Made by a program: the position numbers and the translations under genes. This document shows positions 50,013 to 63,200 of a stretch of DNA of 64,000 bases, one piece after another. Under the pieces are notes generated by a model that worked only from the letters and a program-made list of their open reading frames with translations, was not told where the DNA came from and did no database searches. Positions within the stretch are counted from its first letter, which is position 1, and the number at the start of each line of letters is the position of its first letter. The stretch is from Actinostola sp. cb2023 (taxonomy: Eukaryota; Cnidaria; Anthozoa; Actiniaria; Actinostolidae): the NCBI GenBank assembly GCA_033675265.1, contig JAUJYZ010001379.1, forward strand, positions 308,501 to 372,500, in the 5' to 3' direction.

Positions 50013-51604
50013 TGCAAGTAGAGCGTTTGTATTCTTTTTATTCGTATTTTTTATTTGGTTTAACAATATTGTTTTACATTTTAGTTTATAAATATAGTTA
50101 TGATTTTCTTTGTAATTTTTCATTATTTATTCACATATACTCTGTAATTGCTTCCACTATCACTGATGAAGACAGTAGAAACTGTCAAAATATGTATAAA
50201 AAACACTATCTAAAATGTGTCCTTAAAATTTATTCTTTTATACTTATTTTTTAGCATTTTTAAGGTTACAGTTTTGTATTTTCCGATTGGTCATCAGAGT
50301 CGATTCCATGGTTGGTGTTTTTTAACTCTTTCTAAGGAAAAAGAATATATATTTGACATCACTTTTTTATGCGTCTGTCCTCTTATTGACGATAAATTTC
50401 GTCATAACATTGTCAAAGTAGTGTGGATCCACGAGGCGACAGGCGACAGTCTCCTCCAGAGACAAGCATAGTTTTTCATCTGAAATTTCCTCAAGAAATT
50501 CAACTTGGAACGAAGGAAAATCGTCCATTGATGAAATTTTTCTCCATCGATCTTCAGCTTTGTACGCGCCATTTTGTTTTTATCTGTCTGTCCTCTTATT
50601 GATGATGAAAATTAACCAATCAGCGCGCGAGAAATTTGTAAGTTATTGTAAAAAAGCGGATTGACAGTGAATTATTAGAGAGTTTAAGCATCACGTTTAC
50701 GCGAACGCCGAACGTTAGATTAGAGAGATTTAGCAAACACGACGCGACGTGAAAGAGGACGGCGCGCGCGCTGATGAATAACTGTGAAACGACCGTTGGC
50801 GTCCTCAACGTCATGAAGAGGACGTGAAAACAAGTGAAATGGCGTCGTGAACTTGACGTCGCGAAAAGGATGGAGAGCAAATACAGCAAAACCATGATCA
50901 CGTGTACAGTTTTGGCGTTCGCCGTAAACGTGATGCTTAAACTTTGTACTTATTACGGGGTTCGGGGTAAACTCGGGTTCGAGATAGCGGGGATTCGAGA
51001 TTGCGAGGCCGAAATCCATGGGGTACACAATTCTGTTCGACACAGCGGGGGTTCAAGATGACTGACGTCGAGAAAGCGGGAATTCGAGATTCGAGGCCGA
51101 AATCCAAGGAATACACAATTCTGTTCGACACGGCGGGGAGTACGAGATAACCGAGGTCATTGTGGAATTCTACTGTAGAGATTTGCTTCTATTTCATAAG
51201 TTCCCACTCGAATAAACGTTAAATACTTTAACATACCGTAAAACTAGACAAAGAGATTCATATTGCTCGAATATTTGTGATATTTTCAATTGATTGGTAT
51301 CCCGAAGTGTAGGATTGAGATCATCCCTATATGTCCTAGAAACGAAATTGAATTTGACCCTGTTCGTTCTGAAACAAAGTGCAGTTTATTCACGGTCGAC
51401 AGATGCTTCGTGATTATCATCATTTCTCTTCAATGGAGCGTTTTTTTTATTTAGGGCGGTGGATCGGCTGATTTGTAAGAGCGATTTATACAATTTTCAT
51501 AAACCCCTTCCCTCAATAAATTTGGCTAAATAATATTTGGTCCACTACCTTCGTCATCCAAATTGTCTTTGACCTACCCCTCCCATTGTAGCACTGTTTC
51601 TTAA
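50013..51604. other. Intergenic, no gene recognised
   Basis: It includes a diverged tandem pair of about 84 bp at about 50975-51145 (unit with GAGGCCGAAATCCA and ACACAATTCTGTTCGACAC) and repeated TCTGTCCTCTTATTGA at 50377 and 50587. The open frames do not resemble known proteins. Confidence 0.45.
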
Positions 51605-52164
51605 AGGGGGACTCTGACGAAAATCGTTCGAAATCTAATTTAGCTGAAACTTCATTGAATAATTCTTCAAGGGTCTAATAATCACTAGTTAAAATCTTTT
51701 TTCGATATTCCAGAGGGAAGTACTATATTTTTATGAATCTTTAAAGGAGTCAGTGACGTCATCTACTCAACCCAACATTCAGCTCCATACATTTCTTTGT
51801 AGTTTTGTGATCGAAATATCTCAATGTTTTGTTCAGATAACAGCTCTGCATTGAACAAAACTGGTCAGACAATCAATCCTAAGCACAAATAATGTAAGAA
51901 AACTCCTTCACACAAACTTTCAGCTTCATAGAAATAAAATAATTCAAGAAACAAAGCACAAAGAAATGTATGGAGCGAAGCCATGTTGATCGTTTGGGTT
52001 GAGTAGATGACCTCACTGATACTTCTAAGGATTCATAAAAATGCAATACTTCCCATAGGAATTTTGAGAAAACACATTAACCAGTAATTGTATGGCTCTT
52101 TGATATTATTTCAGTGAAGTTTCAGCTAAATTAAATTTCGAACGATTTTGGTCAGAGTCCCCCT
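51605..52164. mobile_element. Kolobok-like foldback MITE, TTAA target duplication
   Basis: 560 bp with termini AGGGGGACTCTGAC / GTCAGAGTCCCCCT, arms of about 200 bp each, and TTAA on both sides (51601-51604, 52165-52168). AGG-type ends with TTAA fit Kolobok; the class is inferred. Confidence 0.78.
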
Positions 52165-52464
52165 TTAAACTATGGCCAACTATGGCCAACTATGCCCCCC
52201 CCCCCCCCCCCCCGAATAAATAAACAACGCCCCCGAATAAACAACGCTCACCAAAGAAGCACTTACTTGTACCGGCTTGTTGTAAGTCGGGCGCGAAGAA
52301 GTTACTGCGGGAGGCATGGGTACCTGTTGTAGTATTATTCTGGTACAGGACGCCTGGGTGTTTAACGTGTGAGTGACTGTGAACACAATATTATTGACAG
52401 TCAGTCAAGCAACAATTTACTAGCAACACAACGACAGTAACAACAACCCGGCCGTTGAATTACA

Positions 52465-52972
52465 GGCAGCCGTTGTGGTTGTACTCAAGGTATTAGAGTT
52501 TACATACAAATCAGTCCCTTCTCAACAGGCAGCCGTTGCGGTTGTACTCAAGGTATTAGAGTTTACATACAAATCAATCCCTTCTCAACAGGCAGCCGTT
52601 GCGGTTGTACTCAAGGTATTAGAGTTTACATACAAATCAGTCCCTTCTCAACAGGCAGCCGTTGCGGTTGTACTCAAGGTATTAGAGTTTACATACAAAT
52701 CAGTGTCTTCTCAACAGGCAGCCGTTGCGGTTATACTCAAGGTATTAGAGTTTACATACAAATCAATCCCTTCTCAACAGGCAGCCGTTGCGGTTATACT
52801 CAAGGTATTAGAGTTTACATGCAAATCAGTCCCTCCTCAACAGGCAGCCGTTGCGGTTATACTCAAGGTATTAGAGTTTACATGCAAATCAATCCCTCCT
52901 CAACAGGCAGCCGTTGCGGTTATACTCAAGGTATTAGAGTTTACATGCAAATCAATCCCTCCTCAACTATTG
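52465..52972. repeat. 63-bp minisatellite, 8 units, open in frame
   Basis: The unit contains CAGGCAGCCGTTGCGGTTGT and TACTCAAGGTATTAGAGTTT. Because 63 is divisible by three, the plus strand stays open (repeated QAAVAVVLKVLEFTYKS, frame 52475-53068). No adjacent domain, signal peptide or splice support was seen. Confidence 0.9.
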
Positions 52973-52981
52973 CCCCCACTA

Positions 52982-53541
52982 CAATGGAACCTCGATTTAA
53001 CGGAGTGCATTAAGGGGCGGGAAAATTGGTTATATCGGGGTTCTGTTCCATACATTTATTTACGGTAACTTAGGTCGGTGTGAAGAATATCCTTCGTTAA
53101 ATACCAGGGGACTTCGTTATAGAGACCGAATTCATAATGGCTGCTTCTAATTTGCATAAAAGCCAAAAAATATCATTTTGAGAAAAGTAAGTATTTGATA
53201 TGATAGAATTGTGATTATCTAAATACTGTGTGTGTGTTTTGAAACCAAATAATAAATCCTTGAAAAGATATGAACATTTGAAATTGTGAAATTGCACCAA
53301 AACGAGGCTTTTTAGGACTCACTTGAAAAATACATACAAAACTCTCTATTCTTGATCTGTCATAACTCCGATGATATTTTGTCTACAGCAAAGAAGCTTT
53401 CCAAGAATGTTTATTTCTAGGTACTGTTTTAGATGACTCGGTCATTTGTACCAGAAACGTATCGTATCGCCAAACTTAAAGTACGCCATTATGAATTCGG
53501 CGTATAGGGAGGGAGGGGTTCGTTAAATCGAGGTTCCCCTG
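52982..53541. mobile_element. pogo-like MITE (CAATGGAACCTCGATTTAAC end)
   Basis: About 560 bp. The left end is CAATGGAACCTCGATTTAAC and the right end GTTAAATCGAGGTTCCCCTG, with TA on both sides. It is non-coding. Confidence 0.7.
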
Positions 53542-53797
53542 TACTACGATTCCAATACACAATATAAAGCGATCGTATTGAGAAAACCATTCCTGCAATT
53601 TAGAAATCACGACCTGAATCGAAAATAATGCAGTACTTTTACTTTAACTTAATATTTTGATGGTTTATAAAGGTTTTACTAGAGTCTCGCACCCAGGCTA
53701 CTCGATTATGTGACGTCAGTCAAGCCTGACGTCCGCCATTTTGAAAAATTAGCAATGCATGATGGGAAGTTGCCTGGGGAAGAGGCTAGGTTCAGAC

Positions 53798-54842
53798 TCA
53801 AAGCGTACCTGCTGGCCGTGTTTTCGTTCTTATTGAACGTAGTTTCTTCTTGACTTGTGGAGTAGAAAATGTGTACAATATTGGATTAATGGATGAATTC
53901 ACGGGGAGCACGAAGACCGCGATCCACGCGTATACTTGTCCCGTGGGGTCTTTGAAACTTCCCGTAAGCGAGAGAACACCAAGGACGATGACTGGCATCC
54001 AACAACAGAAGTCCGTCATCACCACAAACACCACTCTTTTACCAAGCGAAGAAGACGAACCTCTCGTCGATCGAACTTGTTTTGCAGATTGTTGCACTTT
54101 GATGAATATTGTCGTGTAGGCAACAAAAATGAAAAAGATGGCAGCGCCGTTGAAGACGATGAAAACAGCGACGGAGTACTCCCACCCTGCAGGCTGGTCT
54201 GAGGACAGTTGCAGCGGTAAACACACAGTCGATCGTCCATAGAAACTAAATCCCGAAGCCTTGTCATTGAAGTAACTCGGTAAAAATAAAGGGATGAAAG
54301 AAATGACGAACCCAATTACCCACACAAACAAACAGAGAACGCGAACAGCTTTGAGATTCAAACGTTTAGCTCTAAATTCAAACAGAATGCTATTCAATCG
54401 ATCCGCTGTCATGGCAACCAAAATCATAACAGAGACTTCACTCGATAGCGTTGAAATGCCTCCTGCTATTTGACACGTGACTCCTGACCGCCAATCAACG
54501 TCGTGTTGGAAGTACTCGCCCTTCCATAAGGTGTCCTGTACTGCGATGATTAATAAATAGATCCCCATCAAAAAATCCGCAAAAGCAAGGTTTGTTAACA
54601 GAAACGACTGAACATCAGCTTTTGCACTTTGTCTGGCCTTCCTTTTACTGAGCAGTGTCCACCATATGATTACAGAGAGGTTCCCCAGTGAAGCAAATAC
54701 GGCCTGCAGCCAGATACCCAGCCGAATGACAATGTTTTTAAGCATATCCTCACAACTTGAGAAACTATTTCCTGGCGAGTCGCACGTGAGACCTGGAATT
54801 GACTTCTTGGCATAGCAACACAGGATGAAACTGTCCAACTTC
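53798..54842 (-). CDS. LGR 7TM exon
   Basis: The acceptor TTGATAG|G gives phase 2 and reads KHLKLDSFILCCYAKKS, as in RXFP1/2 just before TM1. Seven hydrophobic helices follow: TM2 NLAFADFLMGIYLL (conserved Asp), the TM3 end TADRLN in place of DRY, TM6 TDFCCWMPVIVL (CWxP), and TM7 PVNSSINPILYTF (NPxxY). A short basic tail (KKKLRSIRTKTR) ends the protein. An earlier AG at 54860 would put the exon out of phase and is rejected. Confidence 0.93.
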
Positions 54843-57037
54843 CTATCAATGTGAAAACACTGTAAATAACACTCATTATGCGTATACAATGCTGTGTGTT
54901 CAACCTGAATTGTTGGCAGTTTGTCAATAAAACTTCAGGTTAAAGACACAGCATTAGATTTAACACTCATCTAATGCTTATACGATAGGGAATTGTGCGA
55001 ATCCAAAAATAAAACTATTTTTAATGTTCCTCAGTTGCATCCAAAGAGTCCCTACCAAACACGGCTGTCTGTATTTCTGGAAATGTCCTTTCTGAACCCC
55101 AACAACGAATCCCCCTACCTTGGCCAAGTCTAAGGGTACTATTCATATAACCAGACCAACCGGTCAGTCTGTCCGCTGATTTTAACAAACACAACAACGG
55201 GGGGGGGGGGGGGGGGGGGGGGGTGTACGGGGGGGGGGGGGGGGGTCTTCAAGGTAAAAAAAGGGTAGGGATAACCGTCGGAAAACATTGAAAAATACAC
55301 TAAAAAATACCAAACCGTGAACAATTTCCCACCCCAAAAAATACCAGTATTTAAAAAATGGATTTCGCTTGACCAACCCTAAAACTGAAAAACGGCAATC
55401 ACCCATACCAGCCGAATATAGGGGGTGACTGCCGCTTCAGTCTGTCCGGTGGAAAGTGCCCTAGACCCACTATAATATTCTACTCGTATACAAAGTGTAT
55501 TAATAGTCTTGTACTGGCCAAATATATCACATTGGGAAAGATTCTCCAGTTATTTAGCTATCATATAAACATTTTATATTTATTATTTGTGAAACAACAG
55601 ACTTACAAATGTTTCAAGTTGATAAGCTCTTCAAATGCATCTTGAGTTATCGTCGATTCCTTGATGGTATTGTTCTCCAGTGTTCTGGAATAAATTAAAA
55701 GTAGCATTTTCTAATTATTCTGTACATTTTACCACAATCCTTTGCGCGCCTAAACCATTTAGTAACTCGTGGAAACTTAGAACAGAGAGTTTTTTCAAAA
55801 CGTGAATAAGTGTGAAGCTGTTACCCGCTTTATTTATGTGAACGTGTCAGAAAGTTTGTAGATCTCTGTGGTACTGATTCAGGTTCGCAAAGGATTGCTG
55901 GGTAAATTGTACAGCCGCCATCTTTTTCTGTATGGTGGATTACTTATGAGCAGCTGACTACTGTTATGGCGATAGTGTATTGCCACCTTCCAAATATGGA
56001 ATTACGTTACCAAATAAGGATTGACTAATTGATAGATTCGTAGAAATTGAATAATTGTGATATCCTCTCGTCCAATCATCTTGTCCAGTATATTTTTTGC
56101 AGCTTTATCATACAATCTCAGAGCCTGCTCAGAGGATAAGTTCCACGAAGCTATTATTATAATATTGTGATGTCACGTGACTACAACGTCCGCCATTTTG
56201 AATAAGAATGCACGATGGGAGACTAGGGACGAGTCTTGGAACAGCGAACTGTGATCACGGCGAAAAAAACAGTGAATGCGAGTTCCAATAAAACTTACAA
56301 TTTTTCAAGCATCACAAGTCCTTTGAACGTTGATTTCTGAAACGTTTCTAGCTTGTTTGCATGGAGCTTCCTAGAATAAAAACACAATGAATGGAAAAGA
56401 GCGGTAACTAACCCTTTTATAGCATAGCACGGTTAAGCTACTGATACTTGTACGGAGCGAGTTCACAATCATAATCCTATACTGCGAAGCTATCACGTTG
56501 TAAATATATGCATCAAATCGTTTTCGTATGAGTGGGAAGTAGTTACGGTTCGTGCCGTGCGGTGACCGTACCGTGTCCAAGCATTCTGATTGGTTGAGCA
56601 GTGATTTTGCGCGCTGTGATTGGTTGAATACAATGTCTTTGATTCCGTACCGTGACCGTAACTCCGTGCCGTAGGTTTTCCACTCATACGAAAACTACTC
56701 TATACTTTTACTTACAGAACTTTTAGTTTTTGCTGATGAAGGAAAAGACCAGGAGGAATTATTTCGATTGTATTTTCATGAAGATATCTAGGTTGAAATA
56801 GTAAACATACGATTAGAATTGTTCAAACAATTGATTGATTTCTTTTATGGGATGCGATTTTATTTGAAAACGCGTACAGCTGTTTCATGACACGTTGTCG
56901 GTAAAAAGGTAAAGCCTGCGCGACAAGACTGAAAGGGATTGTGGGTAATGTTATTGGAACGAGCTACGTAGAACCTTTAGTCGTAACCATGGTGATTACT
57001 AATGCTTGTTGGTGATGAAGTGAATATAAATACTCCA

Positions 57038-57077
<40 letters not shown>

Positions 57078-57229
57078 TAATAATAATAATAATAACTTCA
57101 TTTTGACTTGATAATATTAATGACGTTAGCAAACGTCGAATCGTCGTCTTTTAATATTAGAAATCTACTGTCACAATGTTTCATTATAAAAAAATAAAAT
57201 AAAATAGAAAATAATAATAAAATAAAATA

Positions 57230-57281
<52 letters not shown>

Positions 57282-60200
57282 TACATGAAAAAAATACTCG
57301 ATTCTGATTGGCTTAGAGTAGTGCAAATTACCTTTTTTTTCATGAATATTATTAATTGGTAATCATACGATTTCTCGTTCAATTTGGAATAATTTGCACT
57401 CGTGTGTTTTTCAAAGAGCTCAATTGATACTCTTTGAAAAACACACTCGTGCAAATTATTTCCAAATTGAACTCGAAACCGTATGATTACCTCTACTACT
57501 ACTACTACTAATAATAATACTGAAAACTACCCATGCGTCCTTTCGGTCTTGATACTATAGCATTCAGTGCTTTTAGCGACAACGTTTTGAAAACAGCTGT
57601 ATCTTACGCAACTTTGTCGTCGTAATGTAGGCGGTTCAAAACGCACACACTTGACTGATGCGTATCCGTGTGGGCGTGGCCTTAGAAGCGCGCATGCGCA
57701 TAGCTCTATAAAACTTACAAATAAGTGAGATTTGTGTTGTTTTGAAAAGCGTTAACATCAAGACTTTTGATTCTGTTCCTACGAAGGCTCCTAAAATATA
57801 ACAAACAAAGAAGATAACACTGCAATATGACATCATTTATTTTATCCAAAGTTAGGCTTTCAGGGGAAGGGAGGGAAGGGGAGGGGAGGGGAGGGGAAGG
57901 GAGGGCAGGGGGATTTTTACTTCCGTTCAAAATACTCAAAAATATATATATTCTTCAGCATCTCTCCCCCCTGATCGGGGACCCGAATGTTAACTCGTTA
58001 AATTGGTTGATTGTGTATGATTGTACTTACAAAATATTCATATCTTTAAGATCTGAAAATACATTTTTTCCCATTGACGAGATTAAGTTTCCTCCAATAT
58101 CTCTGAAATACAAGAATTAAATAATATCCAACACTGATATAACGTAGCCTTCCACATAAAATTGAGTTACGTTGCACGGAGTTACGATATATTCAACCAA
58201 TCACAATGCACAAAACCAATGCTCAACCAATCAGAATGCTTGAACATGGTACCGTCACCGCACGAACCGTACCGTAACTACTCAACGACACTAAACTAAG
58301 CCATAACCTTTATTTACTTACAAGCTGTCTAGTGTTGGAATTCCAACCCACGTGTCGTCTTCGATAATCTTGATAAAATTTCTGTTAAGTCGCCTTGAAA
58401 TAAAAATAGAAACATTTCAATGCACTATCTCAAAGAAAGCCACCATCGCGACCAACTGCGTCTTGAGAGAGTTGGGTTTAGAGCAACGTATTGGCCAATA
58501 AATATAGGATGCTACACGGCGGCGCGCGCGAAGATATGAATTTCATCTTCGAGTGGTAAAAATATTACCCTGCGAGCAGAGGTATAAAAATATTGTTTCT
58601 AACACGAGAAAATAAAATTCATATCTTCAAGCTAGCCGCAGTGTAATTTTCTTTTTATTATATATATATACGAGTGTGTTAAGTCATCGATATCCTCACT
58701 AGTGAAGATATGGAAAATATACCACTCGATACTTGTGTCTATACTAATCGGATCATCGCGTATCTTGTCAGCCCCCTTTCTTCCCATTTCCCTGTCTTCT
58801 CTCTTGCTTCCCTAGTTCCTTCCCATATATATGGACGTGTACGCTAGCTAATAGTATAACGTAACTGTGGTTATACTTACAAGGCTTTCAGTGACGGTAA
58901 GTTTACGAACGACCTTTTCTCCATTCTCAGAATTTTATTGAAACTCAAATCACTATGACAAAAGAAACAAATATATATTATATAAACTACAGAAAAATGG
59001 CCAGGTCTTGTCTTGCAAATCCATAGTGGAAATTCTAAAAGCATTTGGATTAGAGTTTCTGGCATTAATTTCTGGTTAATTCCTTATATGGTAACCAACT
59101 ACCATATTTGGTAACTGTTTTTCCAGCTCGTTACCAGTCTCCCTAGGAGTACAACAAATAGGGATTTGTATGTGACTTACATTAATAAAAGACCAGGAAG
59201 ATTGTGGAAGTTCTCGCTTTCAAGCTGGAAGATTTGGTTTCCAGAAAACAAACTGGAAGCAAACAAATAAACAAACAAACAAATAAAGAAAGAAATAAAA
59301 AAGATCGATGACGTCATGACAATAATTTTAACAACTATTGTTCTCGAAACAAAATGGCCGCCAGCTCAGACAGGACGCGCGAAGTTTAATGCCTGACATT
59401 CTGCATTCATTTCCTAATCTGCATTATCTATCATCATTCGTCACCATCGTATGTTATCCTTACATCGCACTGGATTCCTTAGGCAAACGGTCGGGAACTG
59501 ATCTGAGATGTTGTGAAGAAATGACGATTCCATTCTCACGACCTCGCAGCTTTTGACAGACGCAGTCTGCTGGACAGTCTGGAAATTAACCAAGCAAATT
59601 AGTACAGGAGCACGTTAGTGAGACAAGGGAAGAAGAGAAGAAGGGAGGATGGGAGGATGGGAGGATGGGAGGAAGGGAGGATGGGAGGATGGGAGGAAGG
59701 GAGGAAGGGAGGAAGGGAGGAAGGGAGGAAGGGAGGAAGGGAGGAAGGGAGGAAGGGAGGAAGGGAGGAAGGGAGGAAGGGAGGAAGGGAGGAAGGGAGG
59801 AAGGGAGGAAGGGAGGAAGGGAGGAAGGGAGGAAGGGAGGAAGGGAGGAAGGGAGGAAGGGAGGAAGGGAGGAAGGGAGGAAGGGAGGAAGGGAGGTATT
59901 CTACACAATTTCAAGCTTTATTTTACCTTGAACACAATCCGAGTTTTCTTGTCTCTCTATAAATAATAACACCAATAGACTTTTGTAATAGTACATTCAC
60001 AATGTCTCAATGCGCTAATATAGTGTGTGTTAGACACTGAGGGTGGTCAGGGTTTATTACGTCCTTAGTGGTTGTTTACACCCCTCCACTGATCAGTTCA
60101 GGTTACGGTGCGCGTATTCTATCAGATATTGCACATTGTTCGTACCTTTAACTACCCGATAGTGCGCCATAAATCCTGTACGAACAATGTTGTCATTGGA

Positions 60201-63200
60201 TTTAAATACGACGAAGAGGCTATTGGAAGATGACTGGATTACTGGCGGGTATCTGGAAAGGTGACAACACAAGTGAGTTAATGGTTCAAATAACCCTTGT
60301 TCATGCTTGTTGTAGCGATATGGGATCCATCGGTTTTCACATCCATTCAAACTTGTTATAAAGAAAAGAAAAAACATAATCGCACCTTACGCCACAAAAT
60401 CGACCGATACGTGAAACAGCCAATGGCGCGTCACCATCAAACACCTCAACAAAATCGTCTGTGCACCGCGGGCTCATTTCCAGTTCAAACTCTTTAATTT
60501 CCAAACGAATCACGTGATGTTTCTCTGCTTTAATCGTCCACGAACAGCTTGCATTGTTGCTATAGTAACCAGGATAATATGGAGAGATGACGTAGCCTGC
60601 GCTGTTGGTAAGAATTTCATTGCAAGCTGGAATTCGAGGAAAAAGGAATTCCGTTATTTCATTGTGATAATTGAAATAATGTGCAAGAAACCATCTCAAG
60701 TCAAAGAATGTGGTAAGTTTAAAATTTAAATTTAAATTTTTTTTTTTTAAACAATTAAATCAAAATAAATCAAAATCAAAATCAAAATCAAAATCAAAAT
60801 CAAAATCAAAATCAAAATTAAATTAAATTAAATTAAATTAAATTAAATTAAATTAAATTAAATTAATTTAAAATACCTTTATTTGCCCTCGTTGGCAAAG
60901 AATGACAATATCCCTCAGTAGTATGGAGTGCCCCTATTGAAAGTAGTCCAGGGGCATCTGTGGCCACGCCTTCAATGGAAATCTACACACACGAAAGGGG
61001 AAATGTATCAGCCAATCAAATTGCGTGTTACAAACAACCAATCAGATGGTGCGTTATAAACCAATTATATTATCTCTTTTTTTTTTTTTTCAAAGCCCGA
61101 GCAATTAGTTATTTTATTAATAATAATAATAATAACTTTATTAAACATTAATTTACCTTGTATCCCATAACAGCTGATAGAGTCACTTGACCTTCCCGCC
61201 ATGAACCCGTCACGTTGTCGTCATCCATCCATATTGGTCTCCATGGAAACGCTTTGCCATCCAATAGTTGATACAGTCGCAGTGCCTTTGCACCGGGTCC
61301 CCACAATCTGTACCTGAATTGAAGACATCTCCCTGGTGATTCAGATGACCTTTTGTATCGTGGGCTCACAACTGTTGCAGTGTTGGAGTTCTTGGTATTC
61401 GTCTCGGTGCGTAAGCTTAGTGTATTCCCTAAATTATGAAAAGATTGTTTTTTGTAAGGTATTTTTTTTTTGCAATAATTTTTTTAGTAATATATTTTTT
61501 CAGGAGCTCCTGATTTTTTGTAATATTTTTTTTTGTACGTAAAAATTTTGTAGCCTATTTAATGAATGAGGAACAGGAGCCCATTATGATGAGGAAGTAT
61601 GTTCTAAAGTCGATGGATAACAACACACCTTGTCTGCCGTCACAGGAAGTTGAGTTGTAACGAATCACAGAACTCCGTGGATTGGTTACTATGGAGATAG
61701 TCTTGTGAAACTCTCCCCAGTCCACATTATTTCCCTTTTCACGTCCACATTTGTACGACAGATAAAGGATCTGGTGCTCGGTCAAAACCATGTCCCACAC
61801 GTTAAGACTGTTGAGCTTGATCAGGGTGGCATTCTTGGAATCAAAGGTAATAGTCATTACTGCATCTGAAAAATATCAGAAAATAATCGTGTTGGTTGTA
61901 TCGTGTTGGCACGGTCACGGCACGGTCACGGCACGGTCACGGCACGGTCACGGCACGGTCACGGCACGGTCACGGCACGGTCACGGTCACGGCACGGTCA
62001 CGGTCACGGCACGGTCACGGCCGTGGAAAAATTCGGAGAAATTCAAAATTAAGCACATTTTCGAACCCGTGATTTCTACTGTTTTATCCTCATGAATCAT
62101 TGATGTCTTCGAGAACGCAAATTGGAGCTATCAAGCTAGGGAGTCAATAGAATATGTGATAACTTACTTTGTAGTTTCTTCATGTCAAATAATCTGATGC
62201 TAAAGTCTGTTTCTACGCCATCTACATAAACCTGCCACACGCCGAAATCAGACTTCCACGTGAAGCAGAAATGTCGCCAACTGTTCGACTCACTTCTGAA
62301 CAGAAAACGGAAACATGAAAACAGATTAAACCATGACAAACGCACGTTCAATGGCTTACGTTCAGCTAGAGCTCCCTCAACGTTTACGTATCAAACGTTG
62401 ACGGAATTTATTTTATTTGCGCAAGGTACCTTAACGGCTCCCTCAACGTTTACGTATCAAACATGGACGGAATGGTTTTTTTTTGCGCAAGGTACCTTAA
62501 CGGATCCCTCAACGTTTACGTATCAAACGTTGACAGAAAATATTTATTTTGCGCAAGGTACCTTAACGGCTCCCTCAACGTTTACGTACCAAACATGGAC
62601 GGAAAATATATTTTTCGTACTGAACCATTGTTTTCTGAACGATTACGCATGACACGTTGACGCAATCAACTTATGCGCACTGCACTTTTACGCCCTGAAC
62701 GATTACGCAAAAGCGGTCATTAATATCGACGCAAAGAACTATCGCGCACTCAGCGTTTTTGTACCGCTCCGTGGCAAATATTGGAAGACTGGGTTCGAGT
62801 GGTTTGATTGGCTGAATTAGTTACAGTTTTTCGAGGTGTTTGCTCTCGATGAAAGACTAGTGGAAATATCACTTGAAAGCGGGATTCAACGTTCTTTCTC
62901 CAGCACATTGGATAGGCTATACAGTTATTAAATTGGAGATAATTATGTCAAAATATAAGAACTGCTATTTCAATGGTTATAACACTCGTACCCAGTCTTC
63001 TAATGTATTTACTATAGACCGGGTTGTACGGTACCAAAAGATCATTATACAGAGTCGTTTTCGTACGAGTGGGAAGTAGTTACTCTACTACGGTTCGTGC
63101 CGTACCGTGACGGTATTGCGCCATGATCGTGCGGTATCCAAGTATTCTGATGATTTTGCATTTGCGCGCTGTGATTGGTTGAATTCGATGTCTTCGATTC

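Noticed and set aside
49910..50471. Hydrophobic plus-strand frames 49910-50254 and 50217-50471
   Set aside because: AT-rich sequence after a LINE tail; no domain, splice or start support.
54843..54889. Extending the 7TM exon upstream to 54889 or to an AG at 54860
   Set aside because: Both would be out of phase with the last LRR exon. The AG at 54843-54844 restores phase 2 and the RXFP-like KHLKLDSF junction.
55139..55406. Proline-rich minus-strand frames
   Set aside because: Produced by the G-homopolymer runs at 55200-55246 within an LGR intron.
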